A DNA stretch of 64,000 nt from NCBI GenBank assembly GCA_002409325.1, contig DHUU01000018.1:68457-132456 (forward strand). The letters run 5' to 3'. The notes under the pieces were generated by a model. It was not told where the DNA came from. It did no database searches and saw only the letters and a list, made by a program, of their open reading frames with translations. Below, in pieces: positions 1-8,971 of the stretch. Source of the DNA: Bacteroidales bacterium UBA5226 (GTDB lineage Bacteria > Bacteroidota > Bacteroidia > Bacteroidales > UBA932). Numbering within the stretch: position 1 is the first letter of the stretch; the number at the start of each line of letters is the position of its first letter. The position numbers and the translations under genes are program-made.

Positions 1-996
1 CTTACCGTCGATGTTGTTGTTGTTCAGCTGCAGGTTGGTGATTTTTTTCAGATTACCCATTTCCTTTGGCAGGGGGCCTTGCAGTCCGGTGGTAACGGCC
101 AGCAGCGCATCCAGGTTGGCAAGATTCCCTATGGTCGAGGGCAGGGGCCCTGTCAGGCCGGGATTGGAACTGATGGTCAGCTTGGTAAGATCGGTCAATG
201 TCCCGATACCCGAAGGGAGCTGTCCGTTCAACCCAAAACCGCTCAGGTTCAGTTGTGTAATCTTGCCTTCCTCCATCGTTAACCCGGCCCATTTATCAAT
301 GGGCTCTTCTGTCTTCCAGTTGGTCTTTTTCTCAGCTATCCAGTTATTCCCGTCCAGGTTGTCATACAATTGCACCAGAACGGTCCTGAGCGCATTCTCT
401 TTCTGATTGAAGGTAAAAGTCTGGGTTTGTGCAATTCCGGCATTATCCCGGACAGACACTTTCCCGGAACGGGGAGACCCTGGATTGGGGGCAATCAGAA
501 ACTGCAGGGTCGCTGTTGACATGGCCTTGGTGCCAGAGTATTGGATCCACGATTTGGAGGCCTCTTCTATTTCTACCGTGTAGGCCGTGTTGTACTGCAG
601 GGTGAGGGTGTAGGTCCCACCGGAAGCTTCTACAGCGTTGGCTCCGTTAACAATGAGCGTATTGCGCGCACTTTGGGTAATGGCAACCGATGCTTGCATG
701 GTACCGCTTTTGATAGTCAGCGTTCCTGTCTGGTCAGATGACGAGGTGGAAGCCGCAGCAGTCAGTTGTAACGAGGCGTTCCCTGCCCCTGATGCAGGGG
801 AGACTGAAAAGCCCTTGCCCGAGACAGAGGCGGTCCAGGACATACTGTTTGTAGACAGGCTGACAGACTGTGTTCCTCCCTCCTGCGGGAAGATAACAGT
901 GGCAGGGCTGGCTTCTATGAACGGCACTTCCGGTTTGCAGCCAGAAAGAAACAGCAGCGTTGCTGCTATTACCATTAAACGTGTGATCTTTTTCAT
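1..996 (-). CDS. BACON/leucine-rich-repeat lipoprotein, C-terminus cut by the window edge
   Basis: The reading frame is open from an ATG at 996 to the first base of the window, giving 332 residues with no stop. The N-terminus is a lipoprotein signal with lipobox LSGC (Cys20). Residues from about 25 to 200 form two beta-rich repeats with the BACON pattern (an SPA..V.FP..GG..SV start, a SW in the middle, and an ITQ or FNQ end). After the segment YDNLDGNNW, a typical N-cap of this LRR class, come plant-type leucine-rich repeats with LNLSGFGLNGQLPSGIG and LTGPLPSTIGNL. Known BACON domains are surface or carbohydrate/mucin-associated modules in Bacteroidota. An outer-membrane, probably surface, adhesion or binding role is inferred. 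It shares architecture with the larger lipoprotein at 32105-34648. It lies 34 bases downstream of the Mrp gene on the same strand and may share its transcript. Confidence 0.85.
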   Translation of the reverse strand, partial: MKKITRLMVIAATLLFLSGCKPEVPFIEASPATVIFPQEGGTQSVSLSTNSMSWTASVSGKGFSVSPASGAGNASLQLTAAASTSSSDQTGTLTIKSGTMQASVAITQSARNTLIVNGANAVEASGGTYTLTLQYNTAYTVEIEEASKSWIQYSGTKAMSTATLQFLIAPNPGSPRSGKVSVRDNAGIAQTQTFTFNQKENALRTVLVQLYDNLDGNNWIAEKKTNWKTEEPIDKWAGLTMEEGKITQLNLSGFGLNGQLPSGIGTLTDLTKLTISSNPGLTGPLPSTIGNLANLDALLAVTTGLQGPLPKEMGNLKKITNLQLNNNNIDGK

Positions 997-1030
997 GTTT
1001 CCAAGACGCTAATTGTTACAATTTGGTTGC

Positions 1031-1894
1031 TTAAGCTAATAAAGATATCAATTTGCCGGCAAGGTCTTTAAAGGCCTGTCCGGCAGCATTTTTATCGTTT
1101 GCTACAGGTATGCCTGCATCGCCGCGTTCACAGACACTCAGTACAATAGGGATTTGCGCCAGTAACGGCAGATTGTACTTTTTGGCCAGTTCTTCAGCCC
1201 CGCCTTTTCCGAAGATGTAATATTTTTTATCAGGCAATTCATCGGGGGTAAACCAGGCCATGTTTTCCACCAGACCCAGTACCCGCTTGTTCAGATCGGG
1301 ATGCATGAACATATTCAGGCATTTCTCCACATCGGTGACCGACACCTGTTGGGGTGTGGTTACCACTATTCCCCCGGTCAGGGGAATGTCCTGCATCAGG
1401 CTCAGGTGGATGTCTCCCGTTCCGGGAGGAAGGTCTATGAGCAAAAAGTCCAGTTCACCCCATTTTGTCTGTTGTAGCAATTGTTTCAGAGCACTGCTGG
1501 CCATGGGTCCCCTCCAGATCAGCGCCTGTCCCGGTAGGGCAAAATATCCTATGGACATCCATTTGACCCCGAATTTTTCGACCGGCTCAAAAACCTGCAC
1601 ATTCTCATCAATCGCATCCACCCGGGGCTGTATTTCCAGTGTGCCGGTGAGTATGGGTACCGAGGGCCCGTATATATCGGCATCGGCCAGTCCCACCTTA
1701 TAACCTTCCAGTGCCAGGGCCACGGCCAGGTTAACGGCTACGGTTGATTTTCCCACGCCGCCCTTGCCACTGGCTATGGCTATAACATGTTTAATCCCTT
1801 TCATTCCGTTAATCGCGAGGGTTTCCTTTTCCTCTTTCACCTTTCCCCTGGCAGGCTGTACCGGCTTCATGGCCGAATAATTAATCTTTCCCAT
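1031..1894 (-). CDS. Mrp/NBP35-family Fe-S carrier P-loop ATPase, short form
   Basis: 287 residues. The deviant Walker A GKGGVGKS lies at residues 43-50, followed by DADIYGPS and the family motif LIDLPPGTGD, so this is a Mrp (ApbC) MinD-type ATPase that carries or inserts Fe-S clusters. Two departures stand out. The usual N-terminal DUF59/MIP18 domain (about 80 residues) is replaced by some 35 low-complexity, charged residues. The CxxC pair found in many Mrp proteins after VENM is absent: here it reads VENMAWFTPDELPDKKYYIFG. I recall that this second feature is common in the phylum, so it alone does not mean loss of function. It is 4 bases downstream of the S46 peptidase gene, and probably co-transcribed. 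Confidence 0.9.
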   Translation of the reverse strand: MGKINYSAMKPVQPARGKVKEEKETLAINGMKGIKHVIAIASGKGGVGKSTVAVNLAVALALEGYKVGLADADIYGPSVPILTGTLEIQPRVDAIDENVQVFEPVEKFGVKWMSIGYFALPGQALIWRGPMASSALKQLLQQTKWGELDFLLIDLPPGTGDIHLSLMQDIPLTGGIVVTTPQQVSVTDVEKCLNMFMHPDLNKRVLGLVENMAWFTPDELPDKKYYIFGKGGAEELAKKYNLPLLAQIPIVLSVCERGDAGIPVANDKNAAGQAFKDLAGKLISLLA

Positions 1895-1898
1895 AAAT

Positions 1899-4058
1899 TT
1901 ATTTTCTAATATTCATTTCCTCCAGCAAATATCCTGCCTCGCCGTATTTATCCATGATAAAAAGAACGTATCGTATATCCACCGAAATACAGCGTTGCAG
2001 TGCGGGCTCAAAGATCACGTCCCCGCTCATGGATTCCCAGTTGCCGTCAAAGGCCAGTCCAATCAGTTCCCCGTGGGCATTCAGTACGGGTGATCCGGAA
2101 TTCCCGCCGGTAATGTCGGTATTGGCAATGAACCCGGTAACAATCTCCTGCCCGGGCTGTGCATACTGTCCATAGTCTTTTTTGTTGTAAAGCTGTTTCA
2201 GTTTTTCAGGTACCACAAACTCCCAGTTATCAGGGTCTTCTTTTTCCATGACACCGGTCAACGTGGTGTAGTAATCATAGATGACCCCGTCTTTAGGTTT
2301 GTAATTCAGCACATTGCCATAGGTGAGACGCATGGAGGAATTGGCATCGGGATACATGGCCGTCCCCTTGTTCATTTCCATCATACCGGCAATGAAGCTC
2401 CGGTGTCCGCGCTCGTATTGCAGGAAATAAGGAACAATAACTGCCTGGCATTCTGCGTTTTTGGCTTCCACCGATTGTCCCAGCAACACTGCGGGATCGG
2501 CGGTAATCTCCTGCAGGGCGGCTTCACGGGTGTTTTCTGCAGACAAACAATCTATCAGGCAATTTACCCGTTCGGCAGAAACAAAAAGGCTTTTCTCAAA
2601 AAGATGTTCCACGTAAGCGTCTATATTGCCTGAAAATTCATTGTCAATGATCCCGTATACAGAAGGATAATGGGCTTTGTCCACCTTGAGGGCAAAGTGT
2701 TTCAGCATGGCTTTGGCCACCTTCACGTCTGTAGGGGCATTGTAATTGGTAAAAAACCGTTCTGCCTGTGCTTTCAGTCCCTTGGTGTCTACGCTTCCGT
2801 CTTCCAGCGGTCTGCTTACCAGGCGGGCGGCCCGCGAAGCAAAAGAAGCCAGTTCAATATTGCGCAAAGCTTCACTCAGGTAACGGCTGACATATAGATT
2901 ATCCCAGGTCCCGCGGATGGCTTCTTCAATATCTTTGAGTGCGGTACCGTATTTTTCAATGCGTTTTTTGCCGGCATTGACCCAGGCGGTGAAGGCAGCT
3001 TCTTCTGCCGCCCGGCGGGCTTTCACATGCAGCTTTCCGAAGGTTTCATTCATCCCGGTCCATTTTTTCCAGGCATTGGTGCTGCCTGAATACTTGCTTG
3101 CATACTGGAGTTGCACTTTGGGATCTGCCAGCATGTCTTCCAGCAGGATATTCTGGCGGATGGTCCTCACTTCAATCCCTATGTTATTGGTTAACTGTTC
3201 CTGCCTGTCTACTTCTATGGAGGTCATATAGCGTGTGGTAGTGCCCGGATAGCCCAGGGTCATGACAAAATCTCCCTGCTGAACGCCTTTCAGGCTGATA
3301 GGCAGTGAATACTTTGCCCGGTAGGGGCGGTTTTCCGGGGCATAGTCTGCCGGCTCGTTATCAGGACCGGCATAAATGCGGAACATGGAAAAGTCACACG
3401 TATGGCGGGGCCACATCCAGTTGTCTGTATCGGCGCCGAATTTTCCTATGGAAGACGGCGGAGCGCCTACAAAACGCACGTCAGTATATACTTTGTAGAC
3501 AACCAGGTAATATTGGTTTCCCCCGTACATGCTGTACAGGCGTCCGTTAAGGTGCGGATTCTCTTTTCTTACCTTATCGCCCCATTCCCTCACAAGCTTT
3601 CCCTCGGTGGCCCCGCGGCTTTCTTCTGAGGAACAGGTGTCCAGGACAGCCAGCACTTCTTTGGTCACCTCACTCATGCTTTCCATAAAGGTAACCCGCA
3701 ATCCGGGAGCCGCAATTTCCTCCTCCCTGTTCCGCGCCCAGAATCCGTCTTTCAGGTAATTGTGTTCCACACTGCTCAGGGCCTGGATCATACCGTAGCC
3801 GCAATGGTGGTTTGTCAGTAGCAACCCTTCCGGAGAAACGACCTCTCCGGTACAGCCCCCGCCAAATATGACAATGGCATCTTTCAGACTGGAATGGTTG
3901 ATGTTGTAAATGTCATCGGCATCAAGCATCAGGCCAGCCTCTTTCATTCCCTTACTATTCAGTTGATTCAGGAGCGGCAGTAACCACATCCCCTCGTCTG
4001 CACGTACGTTACCGCCCAGGAGCAGCATAGCACATAGGATAAAACTCAGTTTTTTCAT
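1899..4058 (-). CDS. S46-family dipeptidyl-peptidase, DPP7-like
   Basis: 719 residues, the normal length of family S46. A signal peptide (MKKLSFILCAMLLLGGNVRA) sends it to the periplasm. Catalytic His85 lies in LLLTNHHCGYG, the Asp region in GADTDNWMWPRH, and Ser654 in the trypsin-like TGGNSGSPV. S46 enzymes remove dipeptides from peptide N-termini and feed peptide-fermenting Bacteroidota. The specificity position known in DPP7/DPP11 falls in FDGNWE near residue 672. It is Gly here, as in DPP7 (hydrophobic P1 preference), whereas DPP11 has Arg (Asp/Glu preference). The specificity is inferred from that residue only. The ATG at 4058 is followed directly by the signal peptide. Confidence 0.93.
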   Translation of the reverse strand: MKKLSFILCAMLLLGGNVRADEGMWLLPLLNQLNSKGMKEAGLMLDADDIYNINHSSLKDAIVIFGGGCTGEVVSPEGLLLTNHHCGYGMIQALSSVEHNYLKDGFWARNREEEIAAPGLRVTFMESMSEVTKEVLAVLDTCSSEESRGATEGKLVREWGDKVRKENPHLNGRLYSMYGGNQYYLVVYKVYTDVRFVGAPPSSIGKFGADTDNWMWPRHTCDFSMFRIYAGPDNEPADYAPENRPYRAKYSLPISLKGVQQGDFVMTLGYPGTTTRYMTSIEVDRQEQLTNNIGIEVRTIRQNILLEDMLADPKVQLQYASKYSGSTNAWKKWTGMNETFGKLHVKARRAAEEAAFTAWVNAGKKRIEKYGTALKDIEEAIRGTWDNLYVSRYLSEALRNIELASFASRAARLVSRPLEDGSVDTKGLKAQAERFFTNYNAPTDVKVAKAMLKHFALKVDKAHYPSVYGIIDNEFSGNIDAYVEHLFEKSLFVSAERVNCLIDCLSAENTREAALQEITADPAVLLGQSVEAKNAECQAVIVPYFLQYERGHRSFIAGMMEMNKGTAMYPDANSSMRLTYGNVLNYKPKDGVIYDYYTTLTGVMEKEDPDNWEFVVPEKLKQLYNKKDYGQYAQPGQEIVTGFIANTDITGGNSGSPVLNAHGELIGLAFDGNWESMSGDVIFEPALQRCISVDIRYVLFIMDKYGEAGYLLEEMNIRK

Positions 4059-4106
4059 GGATAATTTATTTATGTTTTATGTTTCGTCTTTAGCCGGTAA
4101 AGGTAA

Positions 4107-4724
4107 TTATAAATGGCAAGAAAATGATTTCCGGTGATGGACCGACAGCCCCAAAACCCCTATTGCTGCCCTGTGCTTTGCGGTGGGATACCCTTTATTC
4201 TCCCTCCACCCATATTGGGGGAATTCCCTATCCAGATCTCTCATGTATTCATCGCGAAATGTTTTGGCCAGGACCGAGGCGGCGGCGATAGAGGCAAAAC
4301 GTCCGTCACCTTTTACAAAGCAGCCGTGAGGGATCGCCTGGCTGAGCAACGGCTCCCCGCCGCCGCGATGGTAAGGATAAAAGCGGTTTCCGTCCACCAG
4401 GATAAACGCGGGTTCCGGGCAGAGCTGGTCCAGCGCCCTGTGCATGGCCGTAATGGAGGCCCTGAGGATGTTCCAGCGGTCAATCTCCGCGGCAGAACAC
4501 CAGGCAACAGCCCAGGAAACGGCTTTTTCCAGAATTACCTGGCGGACCTCGAGCCGTTGTTTTTCAGTCATCATTTTTGAATCCCGCAGCAATCCGTGGT
4601 TGAAACCGGGCGGAAGAACAACCGCTGCAGCATATACAGGACCGGCCAGAGAGCCCCTGCCTGCCTCATCACATCCGGCCTCCAATCTGCCAGCCTCAAG
4701 ATGCGGGAACAAAGGGAAATACAT
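4107..4724 (-). CDS. rnhB: ribonuclease HII
   Basis: 205 residues from the ATG at 4724. It cleaves the RNA strand of RNA-DNA hybrids, including single embedded ribonucleotides. The first catalytic pair sits in LEAGCDEAGRGSLAGPV close to the N-terminus, with FILVDGNRF and the later KTFRDEYMR contributing the other acidic residues, and SIAAASVLAKTFRD is the family signature. The frame is open for a further 70 codons upstream, but that part has no family similarity and crosses the promoter of this gene. The start at 4724 puts the DEAGRG motif where RNase HII proteins have it. It is divergent from the EF-G2 gene, with 77 bases between the two starts. Confidence 0.93.
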   Translation of the reverse strand: MYFPLFPHLEAGRLEAGCDEAGRGSLAGPVYAAAVVLPPGFNHGLLRDSKMMTEKQRLEVRQVILEKAVSWAVAWCSAAEIDRWNILRASITAMHRALDQLCPEPAFILVDGNRFYPYHRGGGEPLLSQAIPHGCFVKGDGRFASIAAASVLAKTFRDEYMRDLDREFPQYGWRENKGYPTAKHRAAIGVLGLSVHHRKSFSCHL

Positions 4725-4729
4725 ATATA

Positions 4730-4737
4730 CAAAGGTA
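4730..4737 (-). promoter_or_regulatory. -7 box for rnhB
   Basis: Minus-strand TACCTTTG matches the Bacteroidota -7 consensus TAnnTTTG. Its last base is only 5 bases before the rnhB ATG, so the expected transcript has almost no leader. No good TTTG -33 box was seen. Confidence 0.55.
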
Positions 4738-4751
4738 AAAGAAAAAATTAT

Positions 4752-4759
4752 TACCTTTG
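4752..4759 (+). promoter_or_regulatory. -7 box for the EF-G2 gene
   Basis: TACCTTTG, matching TAnnTTTG, lies 42 bases before the ATG at 4802. It sits 14 bases from the oppositely oriented rnhB box, so the two promoters are back to back. Confidence 0.5.
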
Positions 4760-4801
4760 TCGCCTTGTAATATCCAGAATAAATATAAACAGTTTGATTG
4801 A

Positions 4802-6955
4802 ATGAAAACTTATACAACAGAACAAATCCGCAACGTGGTTCTGATGGGGAATACCAAGTCGGGCAAAACCACCCTTGCAGAAGCCATGATGATGGAAGGC
4901 AGGGTGATCGACCGCCGTGGAACCGTCGAAGCAAAGAATACCGTGTGTGACAACACAGAGATTGAGCAATTGTATCAAAGATCTATTTATCCCACACTGT
5001 TCTATACGGAATATGAAGACCATAAACTCAACTTCATAGACACTCCGGGTTCCGACGATTTCATTGGCGGTCTTATTTCTGCATTCAGGGTGGCCGATTC
5101 CGGCGTTATGCTGGTCAACGGTCAGCACGGCGTGGAAGTGGGGACGGAAATCTTCTCCCGCTACGCAGAAAAGCATAACAAGCCGCTATTGCTGGCCATC
5201 AGCCAACTGGACCATGAAAAAGCAAACTGGGAGACCTGCCTGGACTCTTTAAACGAAGCTTACGGAAGCAAGGTGTGTCCCCTTCAGTTCCCGGTAGACA
5301 CAGGTTTGGGATTCAACGCCTTTGTGGATGTGCTGACCATGAAAATGTACCGTTTTAAAGACGAAAACGGCACACGTGAAGAATTGGATATTCCCGCAGA
5401 CCTGGCAGATAAGGCAGCAAAAATGCACACAGAACTCACAGAGCGCACCGCAGAATCAGACGAAGCCCTTATGGAAGCCTTTTTTGAGAACGGAAACCTT
5501 ACCCCCGAACAGATCGTACAGGGACTGACCATAGGGTTCCACAAGTGCGAGATCATGCCTCTGGTTATTGTCTCGGGCAAGAAAGACATCGGGGTGAAAC
5601 GTCTGCTGGAACTCATCACACAGGTTGCCCCCCACCCGGGACTGACCACCAGCAAGACCGTTTCAGGCGAAGATATACCCTGTGAAGCAAATGGCGCACC
5701 CTCACTCTATATTTACAAGACAAGCCAGGAGCAACACCTGGGTGATATTGCCTACTTTCGTGTAATGTCTGGCAGGATTACTGAATCCATGGACCTGATC
5801 AACGCTAACAACGGCAGCAAGGAAAGGATTTCGGGCCTGTTTGCCGCAGCGGGGAAAAAACGCGAAAAAGTTACAGAACTGCTGGCCGGCGACATGGGCT
5901 GTACCGTGAAGCTTAAAAACGCAAAATCAAATCATACGCTCAACGGCAACGGGAAAAGCTGGGAATTTGAGCCCATTGCGTTCCCGCCCGCAAAATTCAG
6001 AACCGCCATTAAGGCAAAATCAGAAAAAGATGACGAAAAACTGGGCGAGATCCTGAACAAGGCTGCCGCAGAAGATCCCACCATTATAGTTGAATACTCA
6101 AAGGAACTGAGGCAGATCATTGTCAGCGGACAGGGCGAGCACCACATCAATACGCTCAAGTGGCACATCAACAACACCTACAAAATGGAGGTAGATCTGA
6201 TTGCCCCAAAAATCCCGTACCGTGAAACCATTACAAAAATGGCCGCCTCGAGCTACCGCCACAAAAAACAATCGGGCGGAGCCGGACAGTTTGGCGAAGT
6301 GCACCTGCTTATTGAACCCTATATTGAGGGAGCTCCGGAAAACAACCGCTTTAAGGTAGAGGGGAAGGACCTGGTGCTCAGTATCAGGGGTCGTGATGAA
6401 TACACTATGGACTGGGGAGGTAAGCTCATTTATAACAACTGTATAGTGGGCGGCTCCATAGACGGGCGTTTTATGCCCGCCATTCTTAAAGGGATCATGG
6501 AAAAAATGGAAGAAGGCCCATTGACCGGTTCTTATGCCCGCGACATAAAATGTTATATTTATGACGGGAAGATGCACCCGGTGGATTCCAACGAAATCTC
6601 CTTCAAGCTGGCAGGACGCAATGCCTTTAAGGACGCCTTTAAAAAGGCTTCGCCCAAGATAATGGAACCCATCTACATAATAGAAGTGATGGTTCCCTCG
6701 GACTGCATGGGCGATGTAATGAGCGACCTGCAGAACCGCCGTGCCCTGATAGAAGGCATGAGCAGTGAAAAGGGATTTCAGATACTTAAGGCAAGGGTGC
6801 CGCTGGCCGAGTTGCACAAATATTCCACAACGCTCAGCTCTCTTACCTCGGGCCGCGCAAGCTTTACCATGACATTCCTTGAATATTCCCAGGTCCCTGC
6901 CGATGTGCAGGACAGACTCCTCAAAGAATACCAAGAGGAGGAAAAAGACGAATAA
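4802..6955 (+). CDS. EF-G2, elongation factor G paralogue with degenerate GTPase motifs
   Basis: 717 residues with the full five-domain EF-G layout. The P-loop GNTKSGKT (16-23) is intact. Other G motifs are not: the ERGIT switch-I Thr segment reads YQRSIY, the DTPGH catalytic His is Ser (DTPGSDD, Ser84), and the NKxD guanine-recognition motif is SQLD (134-137). This is the signature of the second EF-G of Bacteroidota. As I recall, the Bacteroides thetaiotaomicron member supports translation during starvation without GTP hydrolysis. Domain IV and the C-terminal fold (RGRDEYTMDWGG, GGSIDGRFMPAILKGI) look preserved. It heads a plus-strand run with lolD and trmN6; lolD follows after 17 bases. Confidence 0.9.
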   Translation: MKTYTTEQIRNVVLMGNTKSGKTTLAEAMMMEGRVIDRRGTVEAKNTVCDNTEIEQLYQRSIYPTLFYTEYEDHKLNFIDTPGSDDFIGGLISAFRVADSGVMLVNGQHGVEVGTEIFSRYAEKHNKPLLLAISQLDHEKANWETCLDSLNEAYGSKVCPLQFPVDTGLGFNAFVDVLTMKMYRFKDENGTREELDIPADLADKAAKMHTELTERTAESDEALMEAFFENGNLTPEQIVQGLTIGFHKCEIMPLVIVSGKKDIGVKRLLELITQVAPHPGLTTSKTVSGEDIPCEANGAPSLYIYKTSQEQHLGDIAYFRVMSGRITESMDLINANNGSKERISGLFAAAGKKREKVTELLAGDMGCTVKLKNAKSNHTLNGNGKSWEFEPIAFPPAKFRTAIKAKSEKDDEKLGEILNKAAAEDPTIIVEYSKELRQIIVSGQGEHHINTLKWHINNTYKMEVDLIAPKIPYRETITKMAASSYRHKKQSGGAGQFGEVHLLIEPYIEGAPENNRFKVEGKDLVLSIRGRDEYTMDWGGKLIYNNCIVGGSIDGRFMPAILKGIMEKMEEGPLTGSYARDIKCYIYDGKMHPVDSNEISFKLAGRNAFKDAFKKASPKIMEPIYIIEVMVPSDCMGDVMSDLQNRRALIEGMSSEKGFQILKARVPLAELHKYSTTLSSLTSGRASFTMTFLEYSQVPADVQDRLLKEYQEEEKDE

Positions 6956-6972
6956 TCCTTTTTCCGCAACAC

Positions 6973-7626
6973 ATGCTTAAAGCGGACTACATAACCAAAT
7001 CGTTCGGCAGCGTGCAGGTTCTCAAGGGAGTTTCCCTGGACGTAGCACCTGCCGAAGTGGTTTGTATAACCGGGGCCAGCGGTGCCGGGAAGACTACTTT
7101 TCTGCAAATTCTGGGAACCCTTTCCCGTCCTGATTCGGGCCAGGTCTGGATAGACGGTACACCTGTCTGTGAATTGAAAAAAGACCAACTGGCCGATTTC
7201 CGCAATCGGCACATAGGTTTTGTTTTCCAGTTCCATCACCTGCTTCCCGAGTTTACTGCCCTGGAAAATGTGTGCATTCCCGGGTTCATAGCTGGTGACG
7301 CTACGGACAAAGTCCGGGCAAGGGCCAGGGAACTTCTGGATTTTCTTGGACTGACCCACCGGATGGAACATAAGCCGGCAGAACTCAGCGGGGGAGAACA
7401 GCAACGTGTTGCTGTAGCAAGGGCCCTGGTCAACCGACCCGGGATTCTTCTGGCCGATGAGCCTTCCGGGAATCTGGACACCCATAACAAGGAGGAACTT
7501 CACAGGTTGTTTTTCCGGTTGCGTGAAACCTACGGTCAAACCATCATCATGGTTACTCACGACCAGTCACTGGCTGCCCGCAGTGACAGAAGCCTGACCA
7601 TGCGCGACGGGCTTTTTGTTCAATAG
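6973..7626 (+). CDS. lolD: LolD-like ABC transporter ATP-binding protein
   Basis: 217 residues forming one complete ABC ATPase: Walker A GASGAGKTT, Q-loop in FVFQFHHLLPEFTALENV, signature LSGGEQQR, Walker B ILLADEPSG with the catalytic Glu, and H-loop MVTHD. The QFHHLLPEFTALENV segment and the small size are typical of LolD, which powers release of lipoproteins from the inner membrane to LolA. MacB-type ATPases are close relatives, and no LolC/E permease is adjacent, so the exact partner is not shown. The ATG at 6973 is 17 bases after EF-G2. The stop is 1 base before the likely GTG of trmN6. Confidence 0.85.
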   Translation: MLKADYITKSFGSVQVLKGVSLDVAPAEVVCITGASGAGKTTFLQILGTLSRPDSGQVWIDGTPVCELKKDQLADFRNRHIGFVFQFHHLLPEFTALENVCIPGFIAGDATDKVRARARELLDFLGLTHRMEHKPAELSGGEQQRVAVARALVNRPGILLADEPSGNLDTHNKEELHRLFFRLRETYGQTIIMVTHDQSLAARSDRSLTMRDGLFVQ

Positions 7627-7627
7627 C

Positions 7628-8350
7628 GTGGACCCTTTCCGTTTCAAACAATTTGCACTATCACACAGCCGTTCAGCAATGCACGTCAACACAGACAGCG
7701 TGCTGCTGGGCGCCTGGGCGGCCGGTACCGCAAAAGAACCAGGAAGGATACTTGACATTGGGACCGGGTGCGGGATCTTGGCCCTGATGATGGCGCAACG
7801 TTTTGCCAGCGCCAGGATAGACGCCCTGGAAATTGATGCCTGTGCTGCAGAAGAGGCCGCTGCCAATGTTCTGTCTTCCCCCTGGGCCGGCAGAATCTGC
7901 GTCCGTCATGCAGATTTCCGTAAAACAGTCTTCACACATCCGTACGACCTGGTCATCTGCAACCCCCCTTACTTCAGCCAATCACTGACCAGCCCCGATG
8001 CGCGCCGCACCATGGCCCGGCACACCCTTGGCGAAAGCCTTACACACCGGGAATTGATAGAGGGCGTGTCTCACCTGTTGGCCGGAGAAGGTCTTTTTGC
8101 CCTGATCCTTCCTGTGGCAATGGCTCATGAGTTCTTTTCCACAGCCGCTACAGCCGGCAAGCCCCTGTACCCTCAGAGGGTCACAACGGTTTATACCAAA
8201 AGGCACAAGCCGGCCATAAGGATCCTTGCCCAATTGGGCAGAAACACTGTTCCTTTGGTTCAGGATACGATCGTAATATATGGGGACAACGGGCAGGAAT
8301 ACAGCCCGCAGTATGTGTCTGTTGTGCGTGATTTCTATTTGTGGGCGTAA
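7628..8350 (+). CDS. trmN6: tRNA1(Val) (adenine(37)-N6)-methyltransferase-like
   Basis: 240 residues from a GTG at 7628, giving MDPFRFKQFALSHSR, which fits the family N-terminus. A TTG at 7616 would add four residues and overlap lolD. SAM motif I is ILDIGTGCGILALMMAQR and the N6-adenine catalytic motif is VICNPPYF. The HVNTDSVLLGAWA stretch is a YfiC/TrmN6 hallmark. The family methylates N6 of A37 in tRNA-Val. The gene ends only 3 bases before the stop of the convergent minus-strand gene, so no room remains for a separate terminator. Confidence 0.87.
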   Translation: MDPFRFKQFALSHSRSAMHVNTDSVLLGAWAAGTAKEPGRILDIGTGCGILALMMAQRFASARIDALEIDACAAEEAAANVLSSPWAGRICVRHADFRKTVFTHPYDLVICNPPYFSQSLTSPDARRTMARHTLGESLTHRELIEGVSHLLAGEGLFALILPVAMAHEFFSTAATAGKPLYPQRVTTVYTKRHKPAIRILAQLGRNTVPLVQDTIVIYGDNGQEYSPQYVSVVRDFYLWA

Positions 8351-8353
8351 GCG

Positions 8354-8971
8354 CTACCTGGATTTTTCCTGCTGTACTTTTTCTTCTATGAACAGGCGTA
8401 TCATTCGGTTGTTGAAGCGTTCCTCTGCCAGGTAATAACGTGCCACCCGGGCGGCCGACAGAATTTGCAGGAACTTCTTGTGGTAGTCCATCCTGATGGC
8501 GTTCTCTTCCTGAAACGAATTCATATAGGCAGCCAGCAGCTCTTCAATAGGACCGGACGGCCCTTTGGCTTGTATGTCTATAACCAGATCCTCTGCTGCA
8601 TCCCGGTGATCACCGGCCGCCGTACGACCCTGCGAAGAGCCTGCAGGTTCGGCAACTTTTCCCTGCTTCCCGTCATCTTCGGATTTCAACAGACGGTACA
8701 TTGATGCTTTGGTGCTGTTGCGTTTGCGTACAATCCCAACCACCTTGCGGTCCATTTCGTTGTACAGGGGCCAGAACTTCTCGGCTTCTGCCGGGGTAAG
8801 GCCTACCTCCTGGGTAATAAACGCGATTTTCTGAGCCTGAACGGCTTCACGTTCAGCCTTCCGCTCCTGGTCACTTTTGTGCATGCGCTCTTCCTGGGCA
8901 AAAGCCCAGAGGGGCATAAGGCACAGAAACATAACTATAAACGAACGGTTCATGGCATTATTTTTATTCAT
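8354..8971 (-). CDS. periplasmic Spy/CpxP-like protein of an ECF sigma operon
   Basis: 205 residues from the ATG at 8971, whose ATGAATAA overlaps the stop of the upstream gene. A signal peptide ends at WAFAQ. The mature part is highly charged and helical, with LTPAEAEKFWPLYNEMDRKV resembling the LTxxQ-type motif of Spy/CpxP-like periplasmic proteins. Such proteins are commonly found behind ECF sigma and anti-sigma genes in Bacteroidota. Residues around 105-135 (EPAGSSQGRTAAGDHRD) are low-complexity and atypical. A role as envelope-stress sensor or chaperone for the sigma system is inferred from position and fold class. Confidence 0.65.
   Translation of the reverse strand: MNKNNAMNRSFIVMFLCLMPLWAFAQEERMHKSDQERKAEREAVQAQKIAFITQEVGLTPAEAEKFWPLYNEMDRKVVGIVRKRNSTKASMYRLLKSEDDGKQGKVAEPAGSSQGRTAAGDHRDAAEDLVIDIQAKGPSGPIEELLAAYMNSFQEENAIRMDYHKKFLQILSAARVARYYLAEERFNNRMIRLFIEEKVQQEKSR

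Noticed and set aside
4725..4934. In-frame 70-codon extension of RNase HII
   Set aside because: It has no family similarity, crosses the rnhB and EF-G2 promoters and overlaps the EF-G2 start; the ATG at 4724 puts DEAGRG in the normal place.
6098..6934. 278-codon minus-strand frame inside the EF-G2 gene
   Set aside because: It is a shadow of a certain gene, has no signal, motif or start context, and such frames are frequent in this moderately G/C-rich sequence.
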